This document shows, piece after piece, positions 50,209 through 58,920 of a stretch of 64,000 nt of DNA. The translations under genes were made by a program, and so were the position numbers. The notes below the pieces were generated by a model that did no database searches, was not told the origin of the DNA, and saw only the letters and a list, made by a program, of their open reading frames with translations. The number at the start of each line of letters is the position of its first letter. The first letter of the stretch is position 1. Location of the stretch: NCBI GenBank assembly GCA_036504595.1, contig DASXUX010000014.1, positions 124,001 to 188,000 on the forward strand. Direction: 5' to 3'. The DNA is from DASXUX01 sp036504595 (GTDB taxonomy: Bacteria > Planctomycetota > SZUA-567 > H5-PLA8).

Positions 50209-51030
50209 ATGTCCGAACTCTCTCGCCGCAATTTGCTGAAACTGGGCCTGGGCGCCGCCGCCGTCTCCGCGATCGGCAACGTGCGCGCCGAAAACAAGAA
50301 GATCCCCATCGGCCTGCAGCTCTATTCCATCCGCGAAGTGATCCAGAAGGACATCCCCGGCCACTTCAAGCAGCTCAAAGAAATGGGCTACGAAGGCGTC
50401 GAATTCGCCGGCTTCTACGGCTTCGACAACAAAGCCGCCGAACTCCGCAAGATGCTGGACGACGCCGGCCTGAAGTGCTGCGGCTCCCACAGCGGCTACA
50501 ATACGTTCAAAGGCGCTGCGCTCCCCAAGGCCATCGAATTCCACAAGACGATCGGCAACAACTACATCAACGTCCCCGGCATCAGCTTTCCAAACGCCGA
50601 AGGCTGGGAGAACTTCGCAAAAGAAATGACCGAAATCGCCGAAAAGCTTAAACCCGAAGGCATGCACTGCGGCTACCACGCTCACGGCGGCGACTTCAAG
50701 AAGATGGGCGACAGCACGCCCTGGGATATCTTCTTCACCAAGGCCGGCCAGGACGTCTGCATGCAGCTCGACACCGGCAACTCCGCCGGCGCGGGAGTCG
50801 ACCCGATCGCCTATCTGAAGAAATATCCCGGCCGCACGCTGACCATCCACATCAAGGGCAATGGCGGCATCGTCGGCGAAGACAAGTTGGACTGGAAGAC
50901 GATTATCGATCTCTGCCGCACGATCAGCAAGACCGAGTGGTTCATCGTCGAAGAAGAAGGCGGCAAAGAGAAGTCGATGGACACCGTCAAGCGCGCCCTC
51001 GACAACTTCAAGAAACTGCTCTCGGCGTAA
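50209..51030 (+). CDS. Tat-exported sugar isomerase/epimerase (xylose-isomerase-like TIM barrel)
   Basis: A 273-residue protein. A strong GAGGAGGAA precedes the ATG. The N-terminus SELSRRNLLKLGLGAAAVSA is a twin-arginine signal, so the folded enzyme is exported. Motifs include IPIGLQLYSIREVIQKDIPG, FKQLKEMGYEGVEFAGFYGF, GYHAHGGDFKKMGDSTPWDI, CMQLDTGNSAGAGVDPIAYL and TIHIKGNGG. The metal-binding Glu, Asp, His and Glu positions of the AP-endonuclease-2 family can be traced (VEFAG, QLDTGN, HIKG, EEEG). The sugar is unknown. Planctomycetes carry many such genes. Confidence 0.85.
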   Translation: MSELSRRNLLKLGLGAAAVSAIGNVRAENKKIPIGLQLYSIREVIQKDIPGHFKQLKEMGYEGVEFAGFYGFDNKAAELRKMLDDAGLKCCGSHSGYNTFKGAALPKAIEFHKTIGNNYINVPGISFPNAEGWENFAKEMTEIAEKLKPEGMHCGYHAHGGDFKKMGDSTPWDIFFTKAGQDVCMQLDTGNSAGAGVDPIAYLKKYPGRTLTIHIKGNGGIVGEDKLDWKTIIDLCRTISKTEWFIVEEEGGKEKSMDTVKRALDNFKKLLSA

Positions 51031-51038
51031 AAGACAGA

Positions 51039-51110
51039 GTACGGGGTTCAGGGTTCAGGGTAAGGAAGACTCGGCCAAAAGCCGCATCGGACCCTGAATC
51101 CTGAACCTTC
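51039..51110. repeat. Facing GGGTTCA / TGAACCC heptamer arrays
   Basis: GGGTTCAGGGTTCAGGG (51043-51059) pairs with ACCCTGAATCCTGAACC (51091-51107) after the TIM-barrel gene. It could act as a transcript end. Confidence 0.85.
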
Positions 51111-51173
51111 CTATCTGCGTCCATCCGCGGCTGCGTTCATTCCGCAATCCGAATTCCGCAATCCGCAATCGCC

Positions 51174-51347
51174 TCACGCCTTCTCCAGCAGCACCACCAT
51201 CCACGCCCTGCCCCACCCCGGCCCTTCTGCTGCGACCGGACTGACCGACTTGATCACCCACCCTTCCGCCAGATAGTTCTGCAAATGCTCCTGCGGCGTC
51301 GCATCGAGCTTCTGCGGATCAAGCATGACCGTCACGAGCTTCTGCAT
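51174..51347 (-). CDS. Small protein, DUF4177-like
   Basis: A 57-residue protein from the ATG at 51347, preceded by GAGAGGGAATACC. MQKLVTVMLDPQKLDATPQE, HLQNYLAEGWVIKSVSPVAA and EGPGWGRAWMVVLLEKA has the LNxxxxxGWxxxxxxP pattern typical of small DUF4177-type proteins. The role is unknown. It is the only gene here on this strand between the TIM-barrel gene and the GTPase operon, and it is divergent from the latter. Confidence 0.5.
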   Translation of the reverse strand: MQKLVTVMLDPQKLDATPQEHLQNYLAEGWVIKSVSPVAAEGPGWGRAWMVVLLEKA

Positions 51348-51476
51348 GGTATTCCCTCTCGATTCTTGTTGCATGAACGCCGTATAACGCGAAGCCCGGA
51401 ACAAAGCGAGAGGATACTAGACGAACCACGCCGCCGCTGTTACCGTACCTCCAATTAGAGAACAACGGAGCCGGCC

Positions 51477-52460
51477 GTGATCTGCCCCTTTTGTCTCATG
51501 GAGAATTCAATCTTCCCGGTCAAAGAGGGCCGCTACGTCTGCATTAAGAGTTGTGGCCACCCGATCTCCTCCGAATACTACAACGGCAGGTACCCGAAGC
51601 TCTCCGTCGGCGCCGTCGGCCAGCGCGGCCACGGCAAGACCATGTACCTGACCAGCCTGTTCTATGCCCTGGACTGGCTGATGAACTCCCCCGACTTCTG
51701 GCATGATTTCTATTATCAGGCTCACGACCCCGAATCCCTCAAGCTGCTGACAAGCTGTCTGGCAAACCTGCGCAAGGGCGAACTTCCGCCCGCGACGTGC
51801 GAAGTCTTCCCCACGCCCACGCTGATCAAGTTCCGCCACCTGCCACTGCTCGGCTGCTCCGACACCTACGACATCGCCTTCTACGACACCGGCGGCGAAG
51901 TCTTCAACGACGAGCGCGTTCTGAAAATCGGCACGCAAGGCCGCTTCATGTCGCGCGTCTCCGTCGCGTGGTTCCTCGTCAGTTTGCCCAACATCGAGAA
52001 ATCCGGCGAACCGATCGCGCAGACGATGAGCACCTTCCTCAACAAGTACCTGATGGGCCTGAAAGACGTGCTCAATTACCGCCCGAAAGATCAGCACCTG
52101 ATCGTTGTGCTGACCAAGGCCGATGAGTTGCAGGACCCCTGGGTCTCCGAATTCCTCGATTCCGACCGCGCCGAAGAGTGGCCGCCCAGCGCCCGGACCC
52201 TTGTGTCGAACTCATACGAAGTCTCCGATTGGCTTGAACGCAAAGGCTGCCGCGGTTTCCTGAAAGCCGCCCGCGCCGAATTCCGCAGCGTCGAGTTCTG
52301 CATGGTCTCTGCCCTCGGCGCGCGCCCCGCCGACGACCGCCGCATCGACCCAAATCTGATCAAGCCCAAACGCGTTCTCGAACCTTTCTTCTGGGTACTG
52401 CTGAAAACCGACCGAAGCCTGTTAGATCGCCTCTGGAGATTCTTCCACAAAAGGAGATGA
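51477..52460 (+). CDS. Zinc-ribbon P-loop GTPase, double-GTPase-2-like; first gene of a four-gene operon
   Basis: A 327-residue protein. A zinc ribbon with C3, C6, C22 and C26 comes first. The P-loop VGQRGHGKT (residues 47-55) leads to MYLTSLFYAL. Switch II DTGGE lies at 137-141, the guanine-specificity motif TKAD at 213-216, and a late SALG (about 278). This set matches the GTPases described in bacterial conflict systems as double-GTPase family 2, which also start with a zinc ribbon. No membrane helix is present. The next gene starts 3 bp after the stop. GTP binding and hydrolysis are firm, while the biological trigger is inferred. Confidence 0.8.
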   Translation: MICPFCLMENSIFPVKEGRYVCIKSCGHPISSEYYNGRYPKLSVGAVGQRGHGKTMYLTSLFYALDWLMNSPDFWHDFYYQAHDPESLKLLTSCLANLRKGELPPATCEVFPTPTLIKFRHLPLLGCSDTYDIAFYDTGGEVFNDERVLKIGTQGRFMSRVSVAWFLVSLPNIEKSGEPIAQTMSTFLNKYLMGLKDVLNYRPKDQHLIVVLTKADELQDPWVSEFLDSDRAEEWPPSARTLVSNSYEVSDWLERKGCRGFLKAARAEFRSVEFCMVSALGARPADDRRIDPNLIKPKRVLEPFFWVLLKTDRSLLDRLWRFFHKRR

Positions 52461-52463
52461 CCC

Positions 52464-54449
52464 GTGAGCGACGCGCCAACTTCAGAGCACCCCGTCTACC
52501 AGTTCATTTACGGTAAAGTGTCGAAACTCGAAGACTCTCCGGCGCGAGACGGCGGCTACCACATCATCTTTCGCTCGACCACACTGCCCGGCGCCGCGCA
52601 AGTCATGCCCGCGCTTCAGCAGATGATGCTTAACGTTGTCGGCGGCTTAATGAAGGAGCGCGAAGCCGTCTTCTATTGGCAAATCGAACAGCAGTGGTAC
52701 CTGGTGGTCCTTTGCGTCCGCCCGCAACCCGAAGCCCGCGACATCGATGGCCGCAAGGGCCTCCTGTTCGTCCACGGCCTGCTCTTCCCGCCCGCCCTCT
52801 GGCAACCGCTCCGCAGCCCCACGGCATGCCTCAAGCTCGTCGAAAATCGCATCTTCACGACCCTGGATGCCGCCCTCGCCTCTGCGGGCCTCGACCGCGC
52901 GAAAGGCGCCCTTCCGCCGCTGCAAGTCTCCGCTGATTCGCTGCGGCAAGTTCCTCCACCGCCGCTCCCAAGTGACCAACTCGACCTTCGCCTCGCCATT
53001 TTTCTGAATCAGCTCGCGCGCAGCCCAGAGACCGCAGCCGCGGCACCGTCCGGAACGGCGCTTCCCACCGTTCTGCTCCAAGGCCCGCCGCGCGAAGTCG
53101 GCGAACTGCTCAGCACGCTCTCCGCGTACGTTCCCGCGGAACTGCGAGTCCGCCTGGGCTGGGACCCCGCCCAGGACGGCCTCGGCATGGTGGATTATCC
53201 CTTCCGCCTCGCCGGCTTCAGCGACGAGCGCCCCACGGGCCGCTACAACGCGCTCGTCGCCGATCTGCAAAGCCGCCAGATGGCCGCAGCAGGCGACTGC
53301 GACAAATTCTTCGCCCCGCAGACGAGCTATGAACACTGGCTGGCCGAAGCCGGAGAGAAGACCCTGCTCAGCCCCGAAGACGTCGAACCCGCCTATGCCT
53401 GGTCGCACGTTTTGGAGTCCGGTCCCCCTCTCCCCCGCGAGGGAGAGGGGCTAGGGGTGAGGGGGCTTGCCGCGCCCGATCCCGAGTGGCTGGATACGCG
53501 CGGCAACGCGTTCGCCTTCCCCAACGCCGCTGAGATCACGCAGGTCTTCCAACAGCGCCTCTCCGACCAGCTCGGACCCAGCATCGCCGCCAAGCTGTGC
53601 ACCGGTGCCGAAGTGATTGAGCGTCTGCTTCTGCTGGGTGAGCGCCTTCCGCCCGCCGCCGTAGCCTCCCTCGTGGAACGCGCCTGTCTGCAGAATCAGT
53701 GGGTTCCGACCACGCAGGAACAACTGCGTCTGCACCCGCTGCTGGAAAACGCCACCGCCGCAACGCGGTTTCTTGATCACGCCTGGACGGACACCGCCCC
53801 GCCCCTCGCGGATTTCAAAACGCTGCAACCCGGCCAGCAGCGCGCTCTGATCGAATACTTCGCGAGCTCTCTGCCGCGCCCGCCGTCGTGGCTCTTTTCG
53901 TTACTGCAGGAGTATCCCCCGCTTGCCTCACACCTCCTGTCCATCGATGGCGGCCGCGACCTGGCCAGCGAGCTCGTCACAAAGGAACTGGCTGCCGCAA
54001 AAATGCCGGAAGCCGTCGCCCGCCTCGCCATCGCGCAGGCCGTGCAGGAAGACGCACTCGGGCAGCTTTTCGCCGGACAAATAGCCTCCACGCTCCTGAT
54101 CGAGAAAGCCTTTCCGATTGCCTGCGCCGACAAACGCCTCCGCGCGGCGATCATCACTTGGGCAAAGACCCAGGAGCTTCCGCCCGAATGCCCCTGCCTG
54201 CGCGCCTTCGCCAATCTGGATCAAGCCTCGATTCCCGCTGCCGGCGAAAACGGCCTCGTGCGGCCGCTGTTGCTCGCGCACCTGGCGAATAACCGCTGGA
54301 CGCAAGAGATGCTCGCCAGCGCGGGCTTCTCTGACGATGAAATCACCGCTGCGCTGAAGCCGCGCGGCATACGCGGCTGGCTCACCCGGCTGAAACGGAT
54401 ATTGCCGTGGCGCCGCAAGAAACCGCCGGCGGCCGAGGTCCAGCCATGA
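52464..54449 (+). CDS. GAP1-like GTPase-associated protein
   Basis: A 661-residue protein. The N-terminus SEHPVYQFIYGKVSKLEDSP then ARDGGYHIIFRSTTLPGAAQ resembles the GAP1-N domains (QxxYG...GyxxxxxS pattern) that partner double GTPases. Further segments (about 205-300: LQGPPREVGELLSTLSAYVP, GWDPAQDGLGMVDYPFRLAG) fit a GAP1-M-like middle. The C-terminal 300 residues are helical. Residues about 321-336 (PLPREGEGLGVRG) are encoded by a dispersed palindrome (53425-53466) inserted in frame. No enzyme motif is visible. The ATGA overlap with the next gene suggests a stoichiometric complex with it and the GTPase. Confidence 0.65.
   Translation: MSDAPTSEHPVYQFIYGKVSKLEDSPARDGGYHIIFRSTTLPGAAQVMPALQQMMLNVVGGLMKEREAVFYWQIEQQWYLVVLCVRPQPEARDIDGRKGLLFVHGLLFPPALWQPLRSPTACLKLVENRIFTTLDAALASAGLDRAKGALPPLQVSADSLRQVPPPPLPSDQLDLRLAIFLNQLARSPETAAAAPSGTALPTVLLQGPPREVGELLSTLSAYVPAELRVRLGWDPAQDGLGMVDYPFRLAGFSDERPTGRYNALVADLQSRQMAAAGDCDKFFAPQTSYEHWLAEAGEKTLLSPEDVEPAYAWSHVLESGPPLPREGEGLGVRGLAAPDPEWLDTRGNAFAFPNAAEITQVFQQRLSDQLGPSIAAKLCTGAEVIERLLLLGERLPPAAVASLVERACLQNQWVPTTQEQLRLHPLLENATAATRFLDHAWTDTAPPLADFKTLQPGQQRALIEYFASSLPRPPSWLFSLLQEYPPLASHLLSIDGGRDLASELVTKELAAAKMPEAVARLAIAQAVQEDALGQLFAGQIASTLLIEKAFPIACADKRLRAAIITWAKTQELPPECPCLRAFANLDQASIPAAGENGLVRPLLLAHLANNRWTQEMLASAGFSDDEITAALKPRGIRGWLTRLKRILPWRRKKPPAAEVQP
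53425..53466 (+). repeat. Palindrome inside the GAP1-like gene
   Basis: CCCCTCTCCC (53425-53434) pairs with GGGAGAGGGG (53441-53450) and is followed by CTAGGGGTGAGGGGGC. It is related to the elements at 35793 and 46170. It is read in frame as PLPREGEGLGVRG. Nothing breaks the frame on either side. Confidence 0.9.
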
Positions 54450-56410
54450 ACCGGGAATGGCGCAACAAAGTGACCAACGCAGGCGCTTGGCGCGCCGAAA
54501 GTTCCGCCATGCTCGCCTTCTTGCTCGCCGGCCTCAACGACGAAAGCTGGGCCGTGCGGCAGACGTCCGAGCAGTTGCTGAACAAAGCCTTCAAGCAGTG
54601 GGCCGCCACCGACCAAGCCCGCAACATCGCCGCCAGCCTCAAACAGCGCCTTAACGACACCGACGTGCGCATTCGCGGCATCGCCATCGAAGGCCTCGGC
54701 CGCATGCGAGAACCCGACAACGTTCCCGCGCTCCTGCCGTCTCTCGCCGATCCACATCCCACCGTGCGCGGCCTGGCGATCAACGCGCTCCGCGACATCG
54801 GCGACAAGTCTGTGATGAAACAGCTCGTCGAACTCCTGGCCGATCCTTACGAAACCGTTCGCGGTCTGGCCGAACGCGCGCTCTCAGACCTGAATCCGTA
54901 TTGGCAAAGCAGCGGCGCCGCCAGAGCCGCAGCCTTTGTCTTGATCGAGCGGCTTCGCGGCGACTCCCTGTTCGATCCCGGTCTCGCGCGCGGAGCACTG
55001 CTGAAAATCGGCGCACCGGCCTTTAGCCTTCTGGCGGAGAACCTCGTCCACCCCAACTACAGCCTGCGGACGACCGCCTGGGAGTTGTTAGGCAAGCTCG
55101 ACCCGGAGTGGCCGCGAACCGAGCCCGTCCGAAAAATGGTCCCGGCGTTTATCGAACGCCTCGGCCATACGGATTCCGGCCTCCGCCTGACTGCGGCGAC
55201 TGTGCTAGGGCTGATTCGCGATGATCAGGCCGGGCCTGCGTTGATCTCACGTTTGAACGATGACATCGCCGACGTGCGCGCCGCCTGCGCGATCTCTCTG
55301 GGCCAGCTTAAGTGCAGCGCCGCCATTGAGCCGCTGATCGCGCGCTTGGACGACAATGAACAGAACCTCGAACGCTCATCAACAGCGCCGCCGCTCATGA
55401 CCAGCGTGCGCGTTGCCGCCGCGACAGCCTTGGGCGCGTTGAAGGCGCAGGCGGCCGTCCAGCCACTAATGCAGGCTCTGGACGGCCCGTTCCCCGCCGT
55501 TCGAGCCGCCGCGGCCGAAGCCCTCGGCCTGATCGGAGACCCTCAAGCAATCCGAACGCTCATCGAACACATGGTCGATGATTCGGCCGCCGTTCGCATG
55601 AACGCCTGCCGCGCCGCAGCAGCCATTTCCAGACAATGGTTCGAGTCTCCCGAAGCCCACGCCGCTGTTCCCAAGCTTTGCCTCGCGCTGACCGCGCTCG
55701 ATTCGGAGACGCGCGCGGAAGCCGCCGTTGCCCTGGGGCAGATCGCGGATTGCGCCGCCTGTGGGCCTCTGCTGGGTCAGATCAAGAACCGCGAGCCGAT
55801 GGTGCGGCGAAAGATCGTGAGAGCTCTCGGCCAGATCGGCGACGCCCAGGCGATCGACAAGCTCATCGACTGCCTGGACGATCCGGACGACGAAGTCCGG
55901 CTCGATGCGCGCGTGGCCTTGACGCGTATCCGCGATGCGAACGAAAAGTGGCAGTACCTGCACCCCAATCTCTACTGCCCCAAATGCAATCGCCGCAGCG
56001 TGGAGCATCACGCCAAACTCGGCCTCGTTCAATCCGAGAGATATGTCGGCTGCCGCGAATGCCGCAGTTCCAATAGCCTGATCAAGGCCGAGCAGGTCAT
56101 CGGTTTCATCGGCGGCAAAAACCCGAAAGGCGAGGACTGCTGGTGCAGCAAGAAAACCGTGTACGTCCGGCTTTGGGATGAAGACGCCAAGCAAGCTTGC
56201 TTTGCCGACATCGACGCGCTGGAAGTCCGCGATGCGCCCGGCACGTCCTACGTTCACGCCATCAACGCCGTGGTCAACGCTTTCGACTTCGGCGGCAAGC
56301 CGCTCAAAGGCGAAACCCCCGCGTCGGTGGCCGCGTCAGCGCCGCTGCCGCCGGGCGCCACCAAAATGTTGAGGGAACACTTCCGTGTTGACCGTCTCGA
56401 CATTTTGTGA
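54446..56410 (+). CDS. HEAT-repeat protein with C-terminal zinc cluster
   Basis: A 654-residue protein from the ATG at 54446, overlapping the previous stop (ATGA). HEAT/PBS-lyase-type repeats fill residues about 20-505: PALLPSLADPHPTVRGLAIN, ALISRLNDDIADVRAACAIS, PLMQALDGPFPAVRAAAAEA, and KLIDCLDDPDDEVRLDARVA. The C-terminal part has cysteines LYCPKCNRRS, VGCRECRSSN and DCWCSKK that could hold zinc, then a beta domain. HEAT arrays bind protein partners. I infer a scaffold or sensor for the GTPase/GAP1 pair. No nuclease or other effector domain is recognisable. Confidence 0.75.
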   Translation: MNREWRNKVTNAGAWRAESSAMLAFLLAGLNDESWAVRQTSEQLLNKAFKQWAATDQARNIAASLKQRLNDTDVRIRGIAIEGLGRMREPDNVPALLPSLADPHPTVRGLAINALRDIGDKSVMKQLVELLADPYETVRGLAERALSDLNPYWQSSGAARAAAFVLIERLRGDSLFDPGLARGALLKIGAPAFSLLAENLVHPNYSLRTTAWELLGKLDPEWPRTEPVRKMVPAFIERLGHTDSGLRLTAATVLGLIRDDQAGPALISRLNDDIADVRAACAISLGQLKCSAAIEPLIARLDDNEQNLERSSTAPPLMTSVRVAAATALGALKAQAAVQPLMQALDGPFPAVRAAAAEALGLIGDPQAIRTLIEHMVDDSAAVRMNACRAAAAISRQWFESPEAHAAVPKLCLALTALDSETRAEAAVALGQIADCAACGPLLGQIKNREPMVRRKIVRALGQIGDAQAIDKLIDCLDDPDDEVRLDARVALTRIRDANEKWQYLHPNLYCPKCNRRSVEHHAKLGLVQSERYVGCRECRSSNSLIKAEQVIGFIGGKNPKGEDCWCSKKTVYVRLWDEDAKQACFADIDALEVRDAPGTSYVHAINAVVNAFDFGGKPLKGETPASVAASAPLPPGATKMLREHFRVDRLDIL

Positions 56411-57956
56411 ACAGCTCGACGACGACGGCTCGGACCTGCCGCTGCATTCAGACGGCTCGCCGCTTTCGATGCTGTTCGTGCCGGAGCCGGACTTCGCCCG
56501 CCTGCAGCAATCGAAAGCCTATACGCAGCACGAAGTGCAGATAAAGCTCGACAAATGGAGCGCTCTGCGCCGCTGGTGGCTCTGGCCGTTGAGCAAGCAC
56601 GCCAACACTGTCGCGCTGCAAAACAGGGGCGAGTTTCGCGTGCTGTTTGCCGCGCTGACCGAGGCTCGCCGCGTCGAGTACGAAGAGAACGTTCCCTGCC
56701 CCGCCACCCGTAATTTCTACGCCGATCGCGTTGACCCCTCGAACATGTGGATGGTCCGCTTCAGGCCGCCGGATGGATTTCCCGAGGTCAACAACGAGCT
56801 GACTCGCAAAGCGCCCGATCCAGATCACGTGCGCGCCTGCGTAAAATGCATGGGCAGCGGCGAAGTTGCCTGCAAAATGTGCGACGAAAAACACACCGTC
56901 CTTTGCTGGAACTGCAAGGGCAGCGGAAAGGTTCCATCGAGCACCGAAGACACATGCCCGACTTGCCTGGGCCTGCCCACGTTCATCCGGGGCTGCAAGA
57001 CCTGCCGCGGAACCGGGCTCACAACGAAGCTGGTGAAGGTGGAGTGCTCCGTGTGTAAGGGCCGCGGAAGAACCGCCTGCCCGGTCTGCAAAGGAAGAGG
57101 CACCGTCAAGTGCCACACCTGCGACGGCCTCGGCGGCCTCGCGCGATTTCCCTCGGTGAAGGCCACCTACCACGTCCGCTCCAACGTGCTGCGCCTGGGT
57201 CACACCGAAGACATCCCCAAACACCGCGGCGTCCTCGACCGCGAGATCCTGCCTCACGAATGCTTCGGCGGCAAACTGCCCTCCTCGTTCAAGCTGCTGT
57301 GCAGCGCCAGCACCGATGGCGTCCCCGACTTCATCGATTTCCCAAAGCTCCTCGGCCCCGCGAACGATTTGCTCATCCGCGGCAAACTCGCCTCGTTCAT
57401 GGCCTCGGTGAAAGGACGGATTCTGCGCGTAGGAATCGCCGTCGTCTGGCGCCCGTATACGATCTGCCGCGTGGAAAGCTCCAGCGGACCCTGCAATCTC
57501 GTGCTCTACCAGGACGGCAAGATCCAGCGGCTCGGGAGGTTGCCGCTCAACCCGTGGTTTTACGCCGGCGCGGCTGGAGCCGCGTTCTCCGCCGCGTGGG
57601 CCGTCGCTCTCCTCGGCAGCCGTTCGGAATCCACTCAACTGGCCAGCGTCTTCCCGACCGCGCTGGGCATTATCTCCGCCATCACCGGTTGGATGGTCCA
57701 ACCCAGCGATTCCAAAAACATCGCTGCTTCCAAACCCATCGATCAGGAGAAAACAAAAACCAAGAGCGTTTGCCCAGAGAACACCGAGAGCACCCAGGCT
57801 CCCGCCGTCCAGTCCGAAACCCGCGAGAATGTCGAGCCTCCCGCGCTCGCCATGTCCGGCGAATCCGCCTTGCCCGAAAGTTCTCCAGTTCCATCGGAAC
57901 AAGAAGCAGACGACGCGCGTGCGGCCAAGAGCCAAGAGCTAAGAGCCAAGAGCTGA
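56385..57956 (+). CDS. Membrane protein with DnaJ-type cysteine-rich domain
   Basis: A 523-residue protein. The GTG at 56385 follows GAGGGA by 8 bp and overlaps the previous gene by 26 bp. Residues about 146-250 carry about ten CxxC or CxxCxGxG units (CVKCMGSGEVACKMC, CWNCKGSGKV, CKTCRGTGL, CSVCKGRGRTACPVCKGRGT, CHTCDGLGG), the zinc-binding central domain of DnaJ, without a J-domain. Two hydrophobic segments lie near 385-435 (WFYAGAAGAAFSAAWAVALL; FPTALGIISAITGWMV). The tail is disordered, and its last residues (AAKSQELRAKS) and stop come from CCAAGAG/CTAAGAG heptamers. It may bring the system to the membrane or handle unfolded protein. Confidence 0.75.
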   Translation: MLTVSTFCEQLDDDGSDLPLHSDGSPLSMLFVPEPDFARLQQSKAYTQHEVQIKLDKWSALRRWWLWPLSKHANTVALQNRGEFRVLFAALTEARRVEYEENVPCPATRNFYADRVDPSNMWMVRFRPPDGFPEVNNELTRKAPDPDHVRACVKCMGSGEVACKMCDEKHTVLCWNCKGSGKVPSSTEDTCPTCLGLPTFIRGCKTCRGTGLTTKLVKVECSVCKGRGRTACPVCKGRGTVKCHTCDGLGGLARFPSVKATYHVRSNVLRLGHTEDIPKHRGVLDREILPHECFGGKLPSSFKLLCSASTDGVPDFIDFPKLLGPANDLLIRGKLASFMASVKGRILRVGIAVVWRPYTICRVESSSGPCNLVLYQDGKIQRLGRLPLNPWFYAGAAGAAFSAAWAVALLGSRSESTQLASVFPTALGIISAITGWMVQPSDSKNIAASKPIDQEKTKTKSVCPENTESTQAPAVQSETRENVEPPALAMSGESALPESSPVPSEQEADDARAAKSQELRAKS

Positions 57957-57959
57957 CGC

Positions 57960-58919
57960 TCACAGCCCCGCGATCGCGCAGAACTTTCCTTCGACAAAAT
58001 CCCGCACGATCCCGTTGGCAATCCGCAGTTGATCTTGAATCGAAATTCCGTCCTGCTGCCGTAGCAGCATCATGCACACGCTCAATAGATCGCCCGTGCC
58101 GGTGAGATTCACCTGCCGCTGCGCCATCTCCGGCGGTTGCTGCAGCAACTTTCCTTCACAGAAATATCCCGCCCCTTCGCGGCCCATGTGGACGACGACC
58201 GCCTTCGCGCCCCAGCCCGTCAGACGCTGAAGCGTCGTCATCAGATCGCTGCTGTCGGCAAACTGATTCAGTTCGCGCACGTTCCCGTGCGCCAGCGTCA
58301 CCATCGGCAACAGGTCGCGCACAGCCTCCTTCCGCGCCGCGATGCGCTCCGCCGAAGCCACGCCCCACTGCGGGTCCCAATTCAGGTCGATCGAAACGTC
58401 CAGGCCCGCATCCCGCGCGCGGGAAAACAGCAGCCGGTTGCCTTCGAACAGCATCGACTCTGAAAACCAGATGTCCGCTCGCAGCAAATGCGCAAAACCG
58501 CTGAAATCCGCGCTCTGCAAATCCGCCCACGACAGCGACGCGTTGTTCGGCAGCGAGCTTAAGAAATGCCGGTGCCCCGTGTCGAAGGCCAGCGCCACCG
58601 ATGTGCCCGTGCGGCCATTTCCGTCCCGCGCCAGCCGCGTCGTCACGCCGTGCCGCTCCAGCGCCTGCTCCAGCCGGTTTCCAAGTTCGTCCTGTCCGGC
58701 TTTTCCAAGGAACGCGACGCGCGCCCCCAGGCTCGCCGCCATACACGCGCTGTTCGCACCGCCGCCGCCGATCGTCTCCCAGATTTCGCCGACGCTGGTT
58801 TCGCCGTCTTCAAAGAGATGTTTGCCAGGAGGCACCGGCGAGAGCTTCACATCGCGGTTGATGTTGCCCACGACGCACAACGACTCAGATGGGAATCGAT
58901 GGAGAGTCATAGGTGTCAC
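57960..58919 (-). CDS. PfkB-family carbohydrate or nucleoside kinase
   Basis: A 319-residue protein. The first PfkB signature is GGGGANSACMAASLGARVAF with KAGQDELG after it. The second is NLTGTGDLLSVCMMLL, with the Asp base in GTGD (the usual DTxGAGD begins with Asn here). It transfers phosphate from ATP to a sugar or nucleoside. The substrate cannot be inferred. The gene is convergent with the operon ending at 57956, only 3 bp away. It starts 1 bp after the stop codon of the 61395 gene, so the two may be co-transcribed. Confidence 0.88.
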   Translation of the reverse strand: MTPMTLHRFPSESLCVVGNINRDVKLSPVPPGKHLFEDGETSVGEIWETIGGGGANSACMAASLGARVAFLGKAGQDELGNRLEQALERHGVTTRLARDGNGRTGTSVALAFDTGHRHFLSSLPNNASLSWADLQSADFSGFAHLLRADIWFSESMLFEGNRLLFSRARDAGLDVSIDLNWDPQWGVASAERIAARKEAVRDLLPMVTLAHGNVRELNQFADSSDLMTTLQRLTGWGAKAVVVHMGREGAGYFCEGKLLQQPPEMAQRQVNLTGTGDLLSVCMMLLRQQDGISIQDQLRIANGIVRDFVEGKFCAIAGL

Positions 58920-58920
58920 A

